DNA of 45,729 nt. It comes from Clostridiales bacterium. Its GTDB lineage: Bacteria; Bacillota; Clostridia; Oscillospirales; CAG-272. Position 1 is the first letter of the stretch. Every line of letters starts with the position of its first letter. Where the stretch lies: positions 1 to 45,729 of the forward strand of contig JAAYHB010000022.1 in assembly GCA_012727435.1 (NCBI GenBank). Reading direction: 5' to 3'. A model generated the notes under the pieces. It had not been told where the DNA came from and ran no database searches. It saw nothing but the letters and a program-made list of their open reading frames with translations. The position numbers and the translations under genes are program-made. This document shows, piece after piece, positions 8,201 through 18,111 of this stretch.

Positions 8201-9661
8201 TTAGTCGACCAGCTTTGATACCACGGCGTCAAGCTGCTTCTTGACGATATTGCCGATAGCCTCAAGCGAGGAGGCGATATTCTCGGAGCGGGCAATCAGA
8301 AGGTTCTGAACTGTGTTGCGGATTGAGCCGAAGTTGTAGACAAAGGCAACCTCAAGATAACCGTTCTGGAACACCGTGTCGAGCATTTCTATCGAGGTCT
8401 GGTCCTTTGAGTACTTGTAGCACAGGGTGATGTCATAGTAGGCCGGGAGCATTAATTTGTGCGAGTAGGCTGCGATGTTCTCAAGGACGGTGCCGGTGCG
8501 CGAAGGGTCGGGGTTGTTTGCGATTATTGCGGCGCAGCTACAGCCGGTCGGCGAGATGGTCGACATGTATTTTTCCTGATTTGTGTCATACTTCGGCAGT
8601 GTCACAATGCCGTAGTCGACCGTACTGTCGCGTAGCAGCTTGAGCGCGCCCGACACCTGCACGTAGAAGAGGCCTCTGCCGGCGGCGAACACCTGGTTGC
8701 AGTCCATTGTGCTGTAACCCGGTGTGGCGTTCGTGGCGCAGTAGTCGGGGTCATGGAAGGTCTTCATTATCTTCTTGCAGGCGTCGATGAACTTTTCGGT
8801 CACGCCGGTGTAGGAGGGTGCATAGTTTTCGTCATAGGTCAGCGGCGAGACGCCAAGGCTGCCAAGCGCTGAGAAGCCGGCGTTCTGTACGCAGCAGATA
8901 CCGAACTGGTCCGTGGTGGTATTCATGATGCCGTCGCCGTTGAGGTCGGATACCGCCTAGACAATCATCTCGTTCATTACGTCAATGGTCCACTCGTTTG
9001 ATTTGACCAGGTCGTAGGGATTCTTCATATCGACGTACGAGGCCAGCAAATCCTTGTTGAAGCCGACAAGATAAAAGCATTCGTTAAACGAAAGATTGGA
9101 GTCCGAGAGCAGTATGTATGTGCACTTTCCGAAATTCAGCGGGCCGTTTGTCTGGGGGTACCACCAAGGGGCGTTAAGGTCTATCTCGCTGATTTCTTTA
9201 AAGTCATACAGCCTTCCTTCGGTCACCAGCGGAACGATGCTTGCCGCCTGAAGGAAGATGGAGTCGTATGAGGTGTCGCCCGACGTGTGCTGGGTGCGGG
9301 CGGTCTCAAGGACGCTTGCGCTGTCCGTGACAGTCAGCTCTATGTTGAGCTTTTCCTGAACCGTCTGGTTGCGCTCGTAGATGGCGTCATTGACCACCTC
9401 GCCGGTCTGGGATTCGGCGGTCATAGTAAATATCGCCCAGGAGCTTGTATTGCTGTTGAGAATTTGGAAGTTGTAACCCTCGTAGTTCCCGGTGGGCAGC
9501 CCGGCATAAATGTCAATCTCGGTTGTCTCGGTCGCCGATGTGGTCTCCCCGGCGGCAGGCGTGGTGGTCTCGTCTCCAGCTTCATTATCGGTTTTATCCG
9601 AGCAGGCGACCGCGCCAAATACCATCAAGGCGACAAGAGCGAACAACAGAATTCTTTTCAT
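8201..9661 (-). pseudogene. Sugar-binding lipoprotein gene interrupted by one in-frame TAG
   Basis: Two minus-strand pieces lie in the same frame: ATG 9661 to TAG at 8959-8957, and 8956 to 8201. Reading through gives MNEMIV-stop-AVSDLNGDGIMNTTTDQFG, which is continuous solute-binding-protein sequence including the SDLNGDG loop common in this family. One C-to-T change turning CAG (Gln) into TAG at codon 235 would explain it. The N-terminus has a lipoprotein signal (lipobox AVA before Cys20) and a Thr/Glu-rich linker. A GGGGGG ribosome binding site precedes ATG 9661. It is a paralogue of the lipoprotein at 1-635. TAG ends other genes here (serpin, smc-upstream radical SAM, ftsY, hrcA), so recoding is unlikely. 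It is either a recent pseudogene, a suppressible mutation or a sequence error. No permease genes adjoin it. Confidence 0.82.
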
Positions 9662-9724
9662 AACCAACCCCCCATGCCGACATAGCGGCAGAATTAAGTA
9701 ATAAAGTTAAAGATATCTAAAAAA

Positions 9725-9753
9725 ACTATAGCAAAAAACAAGTGCTTTGTCAA
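9725..9753 (-). promoter_or_regulatory. Promoter of the broken sugar-binding lipoprotein gene
   Basis: On the minus strand, TTGACA (9753-9748), 17 nt, then TATAGT (9730-9725). The leader to ATG 9661 is about 57 nt. A strong promoter on an interrupted gene suggests the stop is recent or is a sequence error. Confidence 0.75.
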
Positions 9754-9787
9754 TAACTGCCCGCCGGGTTTTATAATAATCTTATAA

Positions 9788-9816
9788 TTGAATAATGCAG
9801 GGTTGTGTGTTATAAT
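9788..9816 (+). promoter_or_regulatory. Promoter of the M20 amidohydrolase gene
   Basis: TTGAAT (9788-9793), 17 nt, TATAAT (9811-9816), with a leader of about 90 nt to ATG 9913. Confidence 0.65.
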
Positions 9817-9912
9817 AAATTCGAGTTGCTGTTGTTGACCGGAATACCAAGACGGTATTGATACAAATGAAGCATTATAAAATATTACAATACACAAGCT
9901 GAGGTAACCGAA

Positions 9913-11256
9913 ATGTACAGTAAAATCGCCACCGCAGTCGAAAAGCACGGCAAACTCATTCTTGATACCGAGCGGTATATTTGGAAAAATCCAGAGACCG
10001 GCTTTCGCGAGTGGAAAACCTCAAAATATCTGGCTGAAATATTTGAAAAACTCGGATATAAACCGACTATGGCAGGTGATATTCCCGGCTTTTATACCGA
10101 TATTGACACCGGCAGGCCGGGTCCCAGGGTTTTGATACTTGGCGAGCTCGACGCCCTGATTTGCAGCGAGCACCCCGAGGCCGATCCCGAAACGCACGTC
10201 GTCCACTGCTGCGGGCACAACGCACAGTGTGCCGCGCTTGTAGGGATAGCGGCTGCTCTCCGCGAGGAGGGTATGCTTGACGAGTTTTGCGGTTCGGTGC
10301 GGCTCTGTGCCGTGCCAGCCGAGGAGGGGATAGAAATTGCCTTCCGCCAAAAGCTACGCGAGCAGGGGGTCATCAGCTATTACGGCGGCAAGGCCGAGTT
10401 TTTGCACAGGGGTTACTTTGACGGGGTGGACATTGCCTTTATGATTCACACGACCACCGGAGACCATGCAGTGATACGAAAAGGTTCGGTAGGGAATATC
10501 AGAAAGGCGGTACGTTACATAGGCGTCGCGGCGCACGCCGGCGGCAGTCCGTCAAAGGGAATTAACGCCCTATATGCGGCGAATCTGGGGCTCTCGGCCA
10601 TAAATGCACTGCGCGAGACCTTCAGGGAGGCAGACCTCATCAGAGTTCACCCGATAATAACAAACGGCGGAGCCGTGGTTAACGCCATTCCCTCCAATGT
10701 TACGCTTGAGAGCTATGTCAGGGGGAAAACGCTTGAGGCGGTCGAGCGAGAGAATAAAAAGATTAACCGCGCCCTAATCGGTGCCGCAATCAGCATGGGC
10801 GCACGGATAGAGATAAACGACAAGCCCGGCTACTACCCGTTGAGCAACGACGACAACTTAATTGAGCTGACCCGTGAGGCGATGGAGTATGTGCTGGGGG
10901 CCAACAGGGTGAAGGTCGACAGAGGGGTCAGCACAGGCAGCACCGACATGGGGGATTTGTCGGCCGTCATGCCGGTGATTCACCCCTATATGCCCGGCGC
11001 GACAGGCACTCCGCACGGGAGTGATTATTATATAACCGACCCGCATACAGCCTGCATTGACAGTGCAAAGGTTCAGCTCATAATGCTTCATAAGTTGCTC
11101 TCGGACCATGCAGCGCGCGCAAATTACATAATTGAAAACAAAAAAGTATGCTTTGCTTCAAAGGAGGAGTATTTTGCGCGGATACAGAAGCTTGACGCCG
11201 AGGGCGAGCGCGTGAAATACCTGGATAACGGCGAGATTATGGTTTTGCCGCTTTAA
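9913..11256 (+). CDS. M20-family amidohydrolase (aminoacylase/carboxypeptidase type)
   Basis: The product is 447 residues. The M20D layout is visible: WKNPETGFREWKTS near the start (the PExGF motif), CCGHNAQCAALVG with the metal ligand His102, CAVPAEEGIEIAF carrying the catalytic/metal Glu pair, then the dimerisation domain with YIGVAAHAGGSPSKGINAL. A final acidic/His region (MPGATGTPHGSDY) supplies the last ligand. Such enzymes hydrolyse N-acyl amino acids, indole-amides or aminobenzoyl conjugates in the cytoplasm; which one cannot be told. It lies slightly above the usual 390-400 residues because of a C-terminal tail after the catalytic domain. Start ATG 9913 follows GAGG. It is transcribed alone. 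Confidence 0.88.
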   Translation: MYSKIATAVEKHGKLILDTERYIWKNPETGFREWKTSKYLAEIFEKLGYKPTMAGDIPGFYTDIDTGRPGPRVLILGELDALICSEHPEADPETHVVHCCGHNAQCAALVGIAAALREEGMLDEFCGSVRLCAVPAEEGIEIAFRQKLREQGVISYYGGKAEFLHRGYFDGVDIAFMIHTTTGDHAVIRKGSVGNIRKAVRYIGVAAHAGGSPSKGINALYAANLGLSAINALRETFREADLIRVHPIITNGGAVVNAIPSNVTLESYVRGKTLEAVERENKKINRALIGAAISMGARIEINDKPGYYPLSNDDNLIELTREAMEYVLGANRVKVDRGVSTGSTDMGDLSAVMPVIHPYMPGATGTPHGSDYYITDPHTACIDSAKVQLIMLHKLLSDHAARANYIIENKKVCFASKEEYFARIQKLDAEGERVKYLDNGEIMVLPL

Positions 11257-11388
11257 TTGGTTACATGAAGGTCACGGCAGAGCGAAGCATATACCCGATA
11301 GCTCCGGTAAACGCCGGGGCTGCTGATTTTACGGGACTTTCCTCCCAAAAACCTTGTCCGAAAAACCGGCGGCCGGCACAATTCTCTG

Positions 11389-11417
11389 TTGAAATCCTCT
11401 ACAACATATGGTATAAT
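11389..11417 (+). promoter_or_regulatory. Promoter of the radical SAM-smc-ftsY operon
   Basis: TTGAAA (11389-11394), 17 nt, TATAAT (11412-11417). A second TATAAT at 11475-11480 lacks a good -35. A weak hairpin upstream (AGCTCCGG 11300-11307 with CCGGGGCT 11314-11321) may end the preceding gene. Confidence 0.7.
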
Positions 11418-11502
11418 CTATACATAATCAGACTAAATGTTGGATAGAGGCGGTTTTTGCCGTTTTTTTCGGCTTATAATATATAGCGGGGAAGGTGCGG
11501 GA

Positions 11503-12525
11503 TTGAAAAACAGGAAAAGACATGTAAATATTCCGATATTCATCCCGCACCTCGGCTGTCCGAATGCCTGCGTCTTCTGCAACCAGCGGCTGATATCCGG
11601 GAAGAAGGAATTTTCGCCCGATACGGTTAGGAGCGAAATCGAGACCGCGCTCTCGACCATACCCGCCGGGGTTGAGGTTGAAATCGCCTTCTTCGGCGGC
11701 TCGTTCACCGGGATCGACCGGCCGCTGATGATCAACCTGCTTGATGTTGCAAAAGAGTATGTCGATTCCGGGCGCGTCGGGAGCATCAGGCTGTCGACCC
11801 GCCCCGATTATATTGACCGTGAAATCCTCGATATCCTGAAAAATTACCCGGTGGGAACTGTTGAGCTCGGTATTCAGAGCATGGACGACCGCGTGCTTGC
11901 AGCCTCGCGCCGGGGGCATACCGCCCTGCAGACCGAGACAGCCTGCCGGCTGATTGTCGGGTACGGATTTCGGCTTGTCGGCCAGATGATGATCGGCCTG
12001 CCGGGGGCGGACGAGGAATCAGAAGTGATGACCGCGCAGGAGATTTGCCGGCTGGGGGCAAGCGCCGCGAGGGTGTACCCGACGGTGGTTTTCAGGGGAA
12101 CCGAACTTGCGGCCATGACCGAGGCGGGGGAATACACGCCGCTTGACATCGAGACGGCTATATCCCGCACCGTGAGGGTGCTTGAGGTTTTTGCCGCGCA
12201 TAATGTCCCGGTAATCCGCGTCGGGCTTTGCGCTTCCGAGCACCTGACTTCAGCCGAGGAAGTGCTGGGAGGGGCGAACCATGAAGCGCTCGGCGAGCTG
12301 GCAGAAGGCGAGCTTTACTATAAAATTATCTGCCGCGAGCTTGACGTGGCCCCGCCGCGCGGCGGGCGCTTTATAATTTTCGTCCCCGAGGGCGAGTTTT
12401 CAAAAGCCATAGGGCACAAAAAGCGGAACAGGGAGCGGCTGATGTCGCGCTATGCGCTTTGTGGCATTACCTTTCGCGAGGCCCCCCGACTTCGGCCTTA
12501 TCAGATCAGAATCGACACCCTATAG
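11503..12525 (+). CDS. Elp3-like radical SAM protein
   Basis: The product is 340 residues from a TTG start. The radical SAM cluster motif CPNACVFC is at residues 19-26 (Cys19, Cys23, Cys26). AFFGGSFTGI, STRPDYID, VELGIQSMDDRVL and GLPGADEES match the Elp3/MiaB-like radical SAM core. This short form lacks the GNAT acetyltransferase domain of true Elp3. TTG 11503 is preceded by GGGGAAGG at good distance and begins right before the conserved HVNIPIFIPHLGC. An upstream ATG at 11437 is in frame but has no ribosome binding site. Homologues commonly precede smc in Clostridia. Its substrate is unknown; a tRNA-modification role is only by analogy to Elp3. It ends 17 nt before the smc start. Confidence 0.85.
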   Translation: MKNRKRHVNIPIFIPHLGCPNACVFCNQRLISGKKEFSPDTVRSEIETALSTIPAGVEVEIAFFGGSFTGIDRPLMINLLDVAKEYVDSGRVGSIRLSTRPDYIDREILDILKNYPVGTVELGIQSMDDRVLAASRRGHTALQTETACRLIVGYGFRLVGQMMIGLPGADEESEVMTAQEICRLGASAARVYPTVVFRGTELAAMTEAGEYTPLDIETAISRTVRVLEVFAAHNVPVIRVGLCASEHLTSAEEVLGGANHEALGELAEGELYYKIICRELDVAPPRGGRFIIFVPEGEFSKAIGHKKRNRERLMSRYALCGITFREAPRLRPYQIRIDTL

Positions 12526-12542
12526 CGTTGGAGGATTGGCAG

Positions 12543-15500
12543 TTGTATCTGAAGTCACTTGAAATGCAGGGATTTAAGTCCTTCCCCGATAAAACCAAGC
12601 TGGTATTTGAGAACGGCACGACGGTTATCGTCGGGCCTAACGGGAGCGGAAAATCAAATATTTCCGACGCCATGCGCTGGGTGCTGGGCGAAATTTCGAC
12701 CAAGAGCATCCGCGGCGAGAAAATGGAGGATATAATATTCGGGGGGGCCGACAACCGCCGGCCGATGAGCTTTGCCGAGGTGTCGGTCACCTTTGACAAT
12801 ACCGATCCCGAAAACCGGCTCGACTGCCCCTTCGACGAGGTGACGGTGACCCGCCGCTACTTCCGAACCGGCGAGAGTGAGTATTTTATCAACCGCAGAC
12901 CGGTGCGGCTTAAGGATATTTACGAACTTTTCATGAACACCGGCATCGGGCGGGACGGGTACTCAATTATCGGACAGGGCAAGATTGCCGAAATCATTTC
13001 GCGCAAAAGCGACGAGCGCCGGAGCATTTTCGAGGACGCGGCGGGGATTGCAAAATACCGGCACAGAAAGAGCGAAGCCGAGCGCAAGCTGAGCATGACC
13101 GAAGAAAACATGACCCGGCTGAGGGATATCTTTGCCGAGGTTTCGGCCCAGCTCGGCCCGCTCCAGAAGGACGCCGAAAAAGCCAAGCGGGCGCTCGAGC
13201 TGCTTGATACCAAGAAGCGGCTTGACATTCAGCTCTGGCTGTATGACACCGAAAAGCTGCGCGGTGAGATATCCTCCGCCGAGGAGAAGCTCAAGTATGT
13301 CTCGCTCGACCTGCAGAACGCCACCGAAGCGCTGCAGTTTTACGAGCAGCAGAACGAAAAGCTGTTCGAGGATTCACAGAAGAACAAGCAGATATCGGCC
13401 GAGCTGCTTGAGAGCATACGCGAGCAGACCGAGGGAAACTATGAGCTCGAGAGCAGATTCAAGCTCAACGAAAAGGAGATCGCCCACCTAAAGCAGCTCA
13501 TAGCCGAGGCCGAGGGGGCAATAGGCAGCCTGCGCAAATCAATTGCCGCCGAGGAGGCGTCAAAAAACTCCCGCGAGGCAAGAATAAAAGAGCTCAACGA
13601 CCGGCTGACTGTCCTGCGCGGGGAGTACGAGGCGACCTGCCAAAAGAGCGAGGAGTACGGCCGGCGCGCCGGCGCGCTGGAAGATGCAATTGCAAAAGCT
13701 CTCGACGATCTGCGCGCGCTTGAAAAAGAGGCGGTCGATATCAAGGTCAGGCTGTCGGTCATTGAAAACGCCCAGCTCAGCGGCAGCGACAAGAACACCT
13801 CGATGTCTGAGGAAATTGAAGAATATAAGCGGGTTTCAGCAGAACTGACCGAGAAGTGCAACGAAAAACGCAGGCAGATAGACGCCTACGCCGTCCGGCT
13901 GAAGGAAATCCGAGAGACTATCGGTCGACTTGACGAAAAAACAGAAGCCCTTGACACAGAGCTCAAAGATGCCGAGCAGAAGAAGGCAAAATTAAGTCTG
14001 GAGCTCGACGCCTGCCGCCAGCGGATCGATACATACCGCGTGATGGAGGAGGAATATGAAGGCTATCCGGGCAGCGTGCGGTATGTCATGAAGCGATATG
14101 CCGAGGGCAGGATTACCGGCCCGCTCGGGGTGCCTTGCGGGCGGATTTACGGGCCGCTCTCGAAACTCATCGCGGTCGACGACAAGTACCTTGCGGCAAT
14201 AGAGACTGCGCTCGGCGCAAACCTGCAGCATATAGTCGTCGAGGACGAGACCGTCGCCAAGGCGGCGATGGCGGCGCTCAAGCGCGACGACGCCGGCCGC
14301 GCGACCTTTTTCCCGCTAACCTCGATGAAGGGCCAGAGCCCGATGCCCGAAATTAAGGAGGCTGCCTCGTATCAGGGTTATGTCGGCGTCGCCAGCGAGC
14401 TTGTCGGCTGCGACAGCAGATTCAGAGGGATAATATCCAACCTGCTGGGGCGTACGGTGGTATTTGACAATATCGACAACGCCACCGCCATGGCAAAAGC
14501 TCTGCGCTATCGCGTGCGGACAGTGACGCTTGACGGCCAGCAGATAAACTACGGCGGCTCGTTTACCGGCGGCTCGGTCAAATCTTCCGGGATTTTAAGC
14601 CGCGCTGCCGAGGTTGAGCGTCTGAAATCCCGGTCGGCCGAGCTTGAGGTGCTTGTAAATGAGGCCGAGGACGAGTGCCGCCGTCTTTCCGAGGAGCTTG
14701 AAGCACAGAGGGCAAACAAGTCTGCCGAGGAGCAAAAGCTGAAGCTGACCGAAGCGCTTTATGCCGGCGAGGCAGCCGAGCTTGAGCAGCTTAAGGCAAA
14801 GCTCGAGGCCAACAACACTCTGCTCGACAAGCTCATGGCAGACATCCGGGGAATTGCCGAGCAACAGGCGCGTCAGGCCGAGGATTATGAAAATCTGGTC
14901 CGGCGCGAAAAGGAAATTGCCGCCCGTATTTCGGAGATCAGCACCTTCAGGCAGGAAAAAGAAGCCCTGCGGCATGAGCTGCTCGACAAAAAAGCCGAAC
15001 TTGACGAAAAAAAGACCGGGATATTCATAAAGCTCAGCGAGGTCCAGAAGGATATCGACACCGAGACCAAGCTGAAGGAGGCCGCCGGCGAGCGCATCAA
15101 GGGCTTTTTGGCCGATATTTCGGAACGAGAAAGCCGAATAGCAGGATACCGCGAGGCGGTGGACAGACTTACCCGCGAGCAGGCCGAAAACCGGGCGGCT
15201 GCCCGGGCGGGTGTGCTTGAGCTTGAGCGGCTGAATTCCGAGCGGGCGAAGGCTGAGGCCGGCGGGCTTGAGTATGAGCGGAGGCTTAACGAACTTAATG
15301 CCAAAATACGGGACAAACTTGCCCAGAAGGAAAGCATATTACGGGAATACACAACCCTTGAAAACAACCTTAACAGAATGCGCGAGGACCTCGACCAGCT
15401 CTCGGGCAAGCTCTGGGACGAATACCAGCTCACCCGCAGTGAGGCGCTTTCGTTCGGATATCCCGCGCTTGACGAAAATAGCCGCGACGCGGCGGCGGCC

Positions 15501-16172
15501 GAGCTTGTGTCCTGCCGCAACCGGCTGCGGGCAATCGGCAATGTCGACCTTGATGCGGTGAATAAATACAGCGAAGTCAAGGCAAGATATGACAGCATGG
15601 CGGCCCAGCTTGAAGACCTTGAGAAATCCCGCCTAGATCTGCTCTCAATTATTAAGGACCTTGAGAAAAACATGGAGAGCGCCTTCCTTGAGTCCTTCAA
15701 TAAAATAAACGATAACTTCGGCCGTGTTTTCACCGAACTTTTCGGCGGCGGTTCGGCGCAGCTCTCGCTCACCGACCCCGACAACCTGCTCGAGAGCGGG
15801 ATAGAGATCAGCGCCGCGCCTCCCGGCAAGATCATCAAAAGCCTCATGCAGCTCTCGGGCGGAGAACAGGCCTTTGTGGGAATTGCACTCTTTTTTGCAA
15901 TACTGAAGGTCAACCCGACACCTTTCTGCATACTCGATGAAATTGAGGCGGCGCTCGACGAGGTCAATGTTGCAAGGTTTGCAAACTACCTCAAAAAGCA
16001 CAAGGGGCAAACCCAGTTTGTGCTTATTACCCACCGCCGCGGGACGATTGAGGCGGCCGACCGGATATACGGGGTGACCATGCCCGAGCACGGAATATCA
16101 AAGATTCTGGCGCTCGACATGAGCGACATAGCAAAGACAAAAGGAGAGGACTGGAATGGCCTTTTTGGATAA
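12543..16172 (+). CDS. smc: Chromosome segregation SMC ATPase
   Basis: The product is 1209 residues, typical for bacterial SMC (about 1190). The N-terminal head has Walker A GPNGSGKSN at 31-39. Two long coiled coils flank a flexible hinge at about 505-690 (YPGSVRYVMKRYAEGRITG to GGSFTGGSVKSSG). The C-terminal head has the ABC signature LSGGEQAF near 1105 and Walker B FCILDEIEAALDE near 1128. With ScpA and ScpB (not in this window) it forms the condensin that loads at origins and compacts the chromosome. The start is TTG 12543, 8 nt after GGAGG, giving the canonical MYLKSLEMQGFKSF. The frame is open further upstream but has no start signal. The gene overlaps ftsY by 17 nt, indicating coupling. 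Confidence 0.97.
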   Translation: MYLKSLEMQGFKSFPDKTKLVFENGTTVIVGPNGSGKSNISDAMRWVLGEISTKSIRGEKMEDIIFGGADNRRPMSFAEVSVTFDNTDPENRLDCPFDEVTVTRRYFRTGESEYFINRRPVRLKDIYELFMNTGIGRDGYSIIGQGKIAEIISRKSDERRSIFEDAAGIAKYRHRKSEAERKLSMTEENMTRLRDIFAEVSAQLGPLQKDAEKAKRALELLDTKKRLDIQLWLYDTEKLRGEISSAEEKLKYVSLDLQNATEALQFYEQQNEKLFEDSQKNKQISAELLESIREQTEGNYELESRFKLNEKEIAHLKQLIAEAEGAIGSLRKSIAAEEASKNSREARIKELNDRLTVLRGEYEATCQKSEEYGRRAGALEDAIAKALDDLRALEKEAVDIKVRLSVIENAQLSGSDKNTSMSEEIEEYKRVSAELTEKCNEKRRQIDAYAVRLKEIRETIGRLDEKTEALDTELKDAEQKKAKLSLELDACRQRIDTYRVMEEEYEGYPGSVRYVMKRYAEGRITGPLGVPCGRIYGPLSKLIAVDDKYLAAIETALGANLQHIVVEDETVAKAAMAALKRDDAGRATFFPLTSMKGQSPMPEIKEAASYQGYVGVASELVGCDSRFRGIISNLLGRTVVFDNIDNATAMAKALRYRVRTVTLDGQQINYGGSFTGGSVKSSGILSRAAEVERLKSRSAELEVLVNEAEDECRRLSEELEAQRANKSAEEQKLKLTEALYAGEAAELEQLKAKLEANNTLLDKLMADIRGIAEQQARQAEDYENLVRREKEIAARISEISTFRQEKEALRHELLDKKAELDEKKTGIFIKLSEVQKDIDTETKLKEAAGERIKGFLADISERESRIAGYREAVDRLTREQAENRAAARAGVLELERLNSERAKAEAGGLEYERRLNELNAKIRDKLAQKESILREYTTLENNLNRMREDLDQLSGKLWDEYQLTRSEALSFGYPALDENSRDAAAAELVSCRNRLRAIGNVDLDAVNKYSEVKARYDSMAAQLEDLEKSRLDLLSIIKDLEKNMESAFLESFNKINDNFGRVFTELFGGGSAQLSLTDPDNLLESGIEISAAPPGKIIKSLMQLSGGEQAFVGIALFFAILKVNPTPFCILDEIEAALDEVNVARFANYLKKHKGQTQFVLITHRRGTIEAADRIYGVTMPEHGISKILALDMSDIAKTKGEDWNGLFG

Positions 16173-17061
16173 ACTGCGCGCGGGGCTTTCAAAGACCCGG
16201 GACGCCATCGTAAAGCAGGCCGACGAGCTTTTCAAAAGCTTTGTCAGAGTTGACGAAGATATGCTTGAGGAGCTTGAGGAGATGCTGATTTTCGCCGACG
16301 TCGGCGTTGCAGCGACTTCGGAGATAATCGAGCGCCTTCGCGAAGAAATAAAAGCCGGCCGGCTCAAGGAAAAGGAGCAGGTTAAGGAAGCGCTCCGCTC
16401 GATTCTGACAGACATGATCGGCGAGGGCGGCCGGCTCTGCCTTGAAACCAAACCTTCGGTAATTCTTATAATGGGAGTCAACGGAGCGGGGAAGACTACT
16501 TCCATAGGAAAGATTGCCTATCAGATGAGGCGGGAAGGGAAAAAGGTTGTCGTGGCGGCAGCCGATACCTTCCGGGCGGCGGCTATCGACCAGCTTGCCG
16601 TCTGGTGTCAGCGCGCCGGAGCCGAGCTGGTAAAACAGCAGGAGGGGGCCGACCCCGCAGCGGTGGTATTCGACGCCGCAAACAACGCAAAAAAACATGG
16701 CGCCGACCTCTTGATAATCGACACGGCCGGCCGGCTGCACAACAAAAAGAACCTGATGGAAGAACTCGCAAAAATCAATCGCGTAATCGACCGCGAGCTG
16801 CCGGGCTCCTCGCGCGAGAACCTGCTGGTGCTTGACGCGACCACGGGACAAAACGCAGTCCAGCAGGCCAAGGAATTCAGGCGTGCCGCCGACATCACCG
16901 GGCTGATACTCAACAAGCTTGACGGCACCGCAAAGGGCGGAATTATAATCTCAATTAAAAAAGAGCTCGGAATCCCGGTTAAGTTTATCGGCGTGGGCGA
17001 GAAAATAGATGACATGCAGCCTTTTGACGCCCGGGAATTTGTCTCGGCCTTGTTTGAATAG
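16156..17061 (+). CDS. ftsY: Signal recognition particle receptor FtsY
   Basis: The product is 301 residues: the NG domain of an SRP GTPase with a short N-terminal segment rather than the long acidic A domain of enterobacteria. P-loop GVNGAGKTT lies at 107-115, AADTFRAAA follows, then IIDTAGR (G3) and LNKLDGTAKGG (G4), all diagnostic for FtsY/Ffh. FtsY rather than Ffh is indicated by the absence of a methionine-rich M domain. It docks the ribosome-nascent-chain-SRP complex at the membrane for SecYEG insertion. The ATG lies inside the end of smc, 9 nt after AAAGGAG. The smc-ftsY order is conserved in Clostridia and Bacilli. Confidence 0.97.
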   Translation: MAFLDKLRAGLSKTRDAIVKQADELFKSFVRVDEDMLEELEEMLIFADVGVAATSEIIERLREEIKAGRLKEKEQVKEALRSILTDMIGEGGRLCLETKPSVILIMGVNGAGKTTSIGKIAYQMRREGKKVVVAAADTFRAAAIDQLAVWCQRAGAELVKQQEGADPAAVVFDAANNAKKHGADLLIIDTAGRLHNKKNLMEELAKINRVIDRELPGSSRENLLVLDATTGQNAVQQAKEFRRAADITGLILNKLDGTAKGGIIISIKKELGIPVKFIGVGEKIDDMQPFDAREFVSALFE

Positions 17062-17082
17062 CACATCACAAATCAATAAAAA

Positions 17083-18111
17083 ATGATGAGTAAAGCAAAG
17101 AAAATTGTATTTTCTGTAGCCGGAATACTGGTTTTGGTGGTTTTGCTCTGGCTGCTCCAATGCCTGTTTGTGCCGAAATACATGTCAAAAATCCCAGAGG
17201 GGGCGCTGATTGCCGAGTATTACCGCGACAAGGGGCCGCATGACGTGGTTTTTGTCGGGGACTGCGAGGTTTATGAAAACTTCTCCCCGATAACATTATG
17301 GGAGGAGTATGGAATCACATCCTACATCCGAGGGAGCGCACAGCAACTCATCTGGCAGTCCTACTACCTGCTTGAGGACACCTTCAGATATGAAACTCCT
17401 GAAGTGGTGGTCTTCAACGTGCTAGCGATGAAATACGGCACCCCACAGAGCGAGGCCTACAACCGGCTGAATATTGACGGAATGAGGCTGTCGGTCTCGA
17501 AGGTCAGGTGTATTCTGGCCTCGATGACCGAGGGCGAGGATTTAATCAGCTATATCTTCCCGCTGCTAAGATATCACTCGCGCTGGAACGAGTTGACAAT
17601 CGAGGATCTTAAGTATATGTTCTTTCGCGAGCGGGTGGGACACAGCGGATACCTGATGCAGAAGGGCGTGCGGCCTGCAGTCGACGTGCCGCTGGGGATA
17701 CCGCTTGAGAGCTACGAGTTTCCTGAAATATGTTGGGACTATCTTGACAGAATGCTCGAACTCTGCAACTCGCACGGAACCAGGCTGATACTGATAAAAG
17801 CGCCCAGCCTCTATCCGTACTGGTATGAGGAATGGGACGATCAGATACTCACATACGCAAAAAAGCATGGCATGAAATACTATAATCTTCTTGATATGTG
17901 CGATGAAATCGGGATTGACTGGAGCACCGATACCTACGACATGGGCCTGCACCTGAACGTTTGGGGGGCTGAAAAGCTCTCTGTGTATTTTGGGAAAATA
18001 CTGTCGGAGGAAGTCGGCATCCCTGACCGGCGGGGTGAGCCCGAGGTGGATAAAATATGGCAGGAGAAGGTTATGGCATATTATGCCGAGAAAAACGAGG
18101 TGAAAAAGTAA
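17083..18111 (+). CDS. Membrane-anchored SGNH-hydrolase-like protein with Cys at the nucleophile position
   Basis: The product is 342 residues. One N-terminal transmembrane segment (about 8-30) is followed by an extracytoplasmic domain of SGNH/DltD-like appearance: strand VVFVGDCEVYENFSP at about 55-69, a block-III-like RLILIKAPSLYP, and DMGLHLN at 286-292, the position of the catalytic Asp-x-x-His. In related proteins the first block reads GSS(H), with the second Ser as nucleophile. Here it reads GDCE, putting Cys61 in that place. The protein may be a Cys-based hydrolase or acyltransferase, or inactive. No Shine-Dalgarno is visible before the ATG-ATG at 17083, although the hydrophobic anchor supports this start. 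The next gene overlaps by one base. Its role is unknown; a surface-polymer modification role is a guess from the family. Confidence 0.6.
   Translation: MMSKAKKIVFSVAGILVLVVLLWLLQCLFVPKYMSKIPEGALIAEYYRDKGPHDVVFVGDCEVYENFSPITLWEEYGITSYIRGSAQQLIWQSYYLLEDTFRYETPEVVVFNVLAMKYGTPQSEAYNRLNIDGMRLSVSKVRCILASMTEGEDLISYIFPLLRYHSRWNELTIEDLKYMFFRERVGHSGYLMQKGVRPAVDVPLGIPLESYEFPEICWDYLDRMLELCNSHGTRLILIKAPSLYPYWYEEWDDQILTYAKKHGMKYYNLLDMCDEIGIDWSTDTYDMGLHLNVWGAEKLSVYFGKILSEEVGIPDRRGEPEVDKIWQEKVMAYYAEKNEVKK

Noticed and set aside
8957-8959. TAG read as an amino acid (stop-codon recoding)
   Set aside because: Several intact genes here end in TAG (serpin, ftsY, hrcA, radical SAM), so general recoding would extend them. 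A single mutation is simpler.
14885-15967. A 360-residue minus-strand open frame inside smc
   Set aside because: It is antisense to conserved SMC coding sequence, is extremely rich in Ser/Arg/Leu as expected for the complement of Glu/Leu-rich coiled coil, and has no ribosome binding site.
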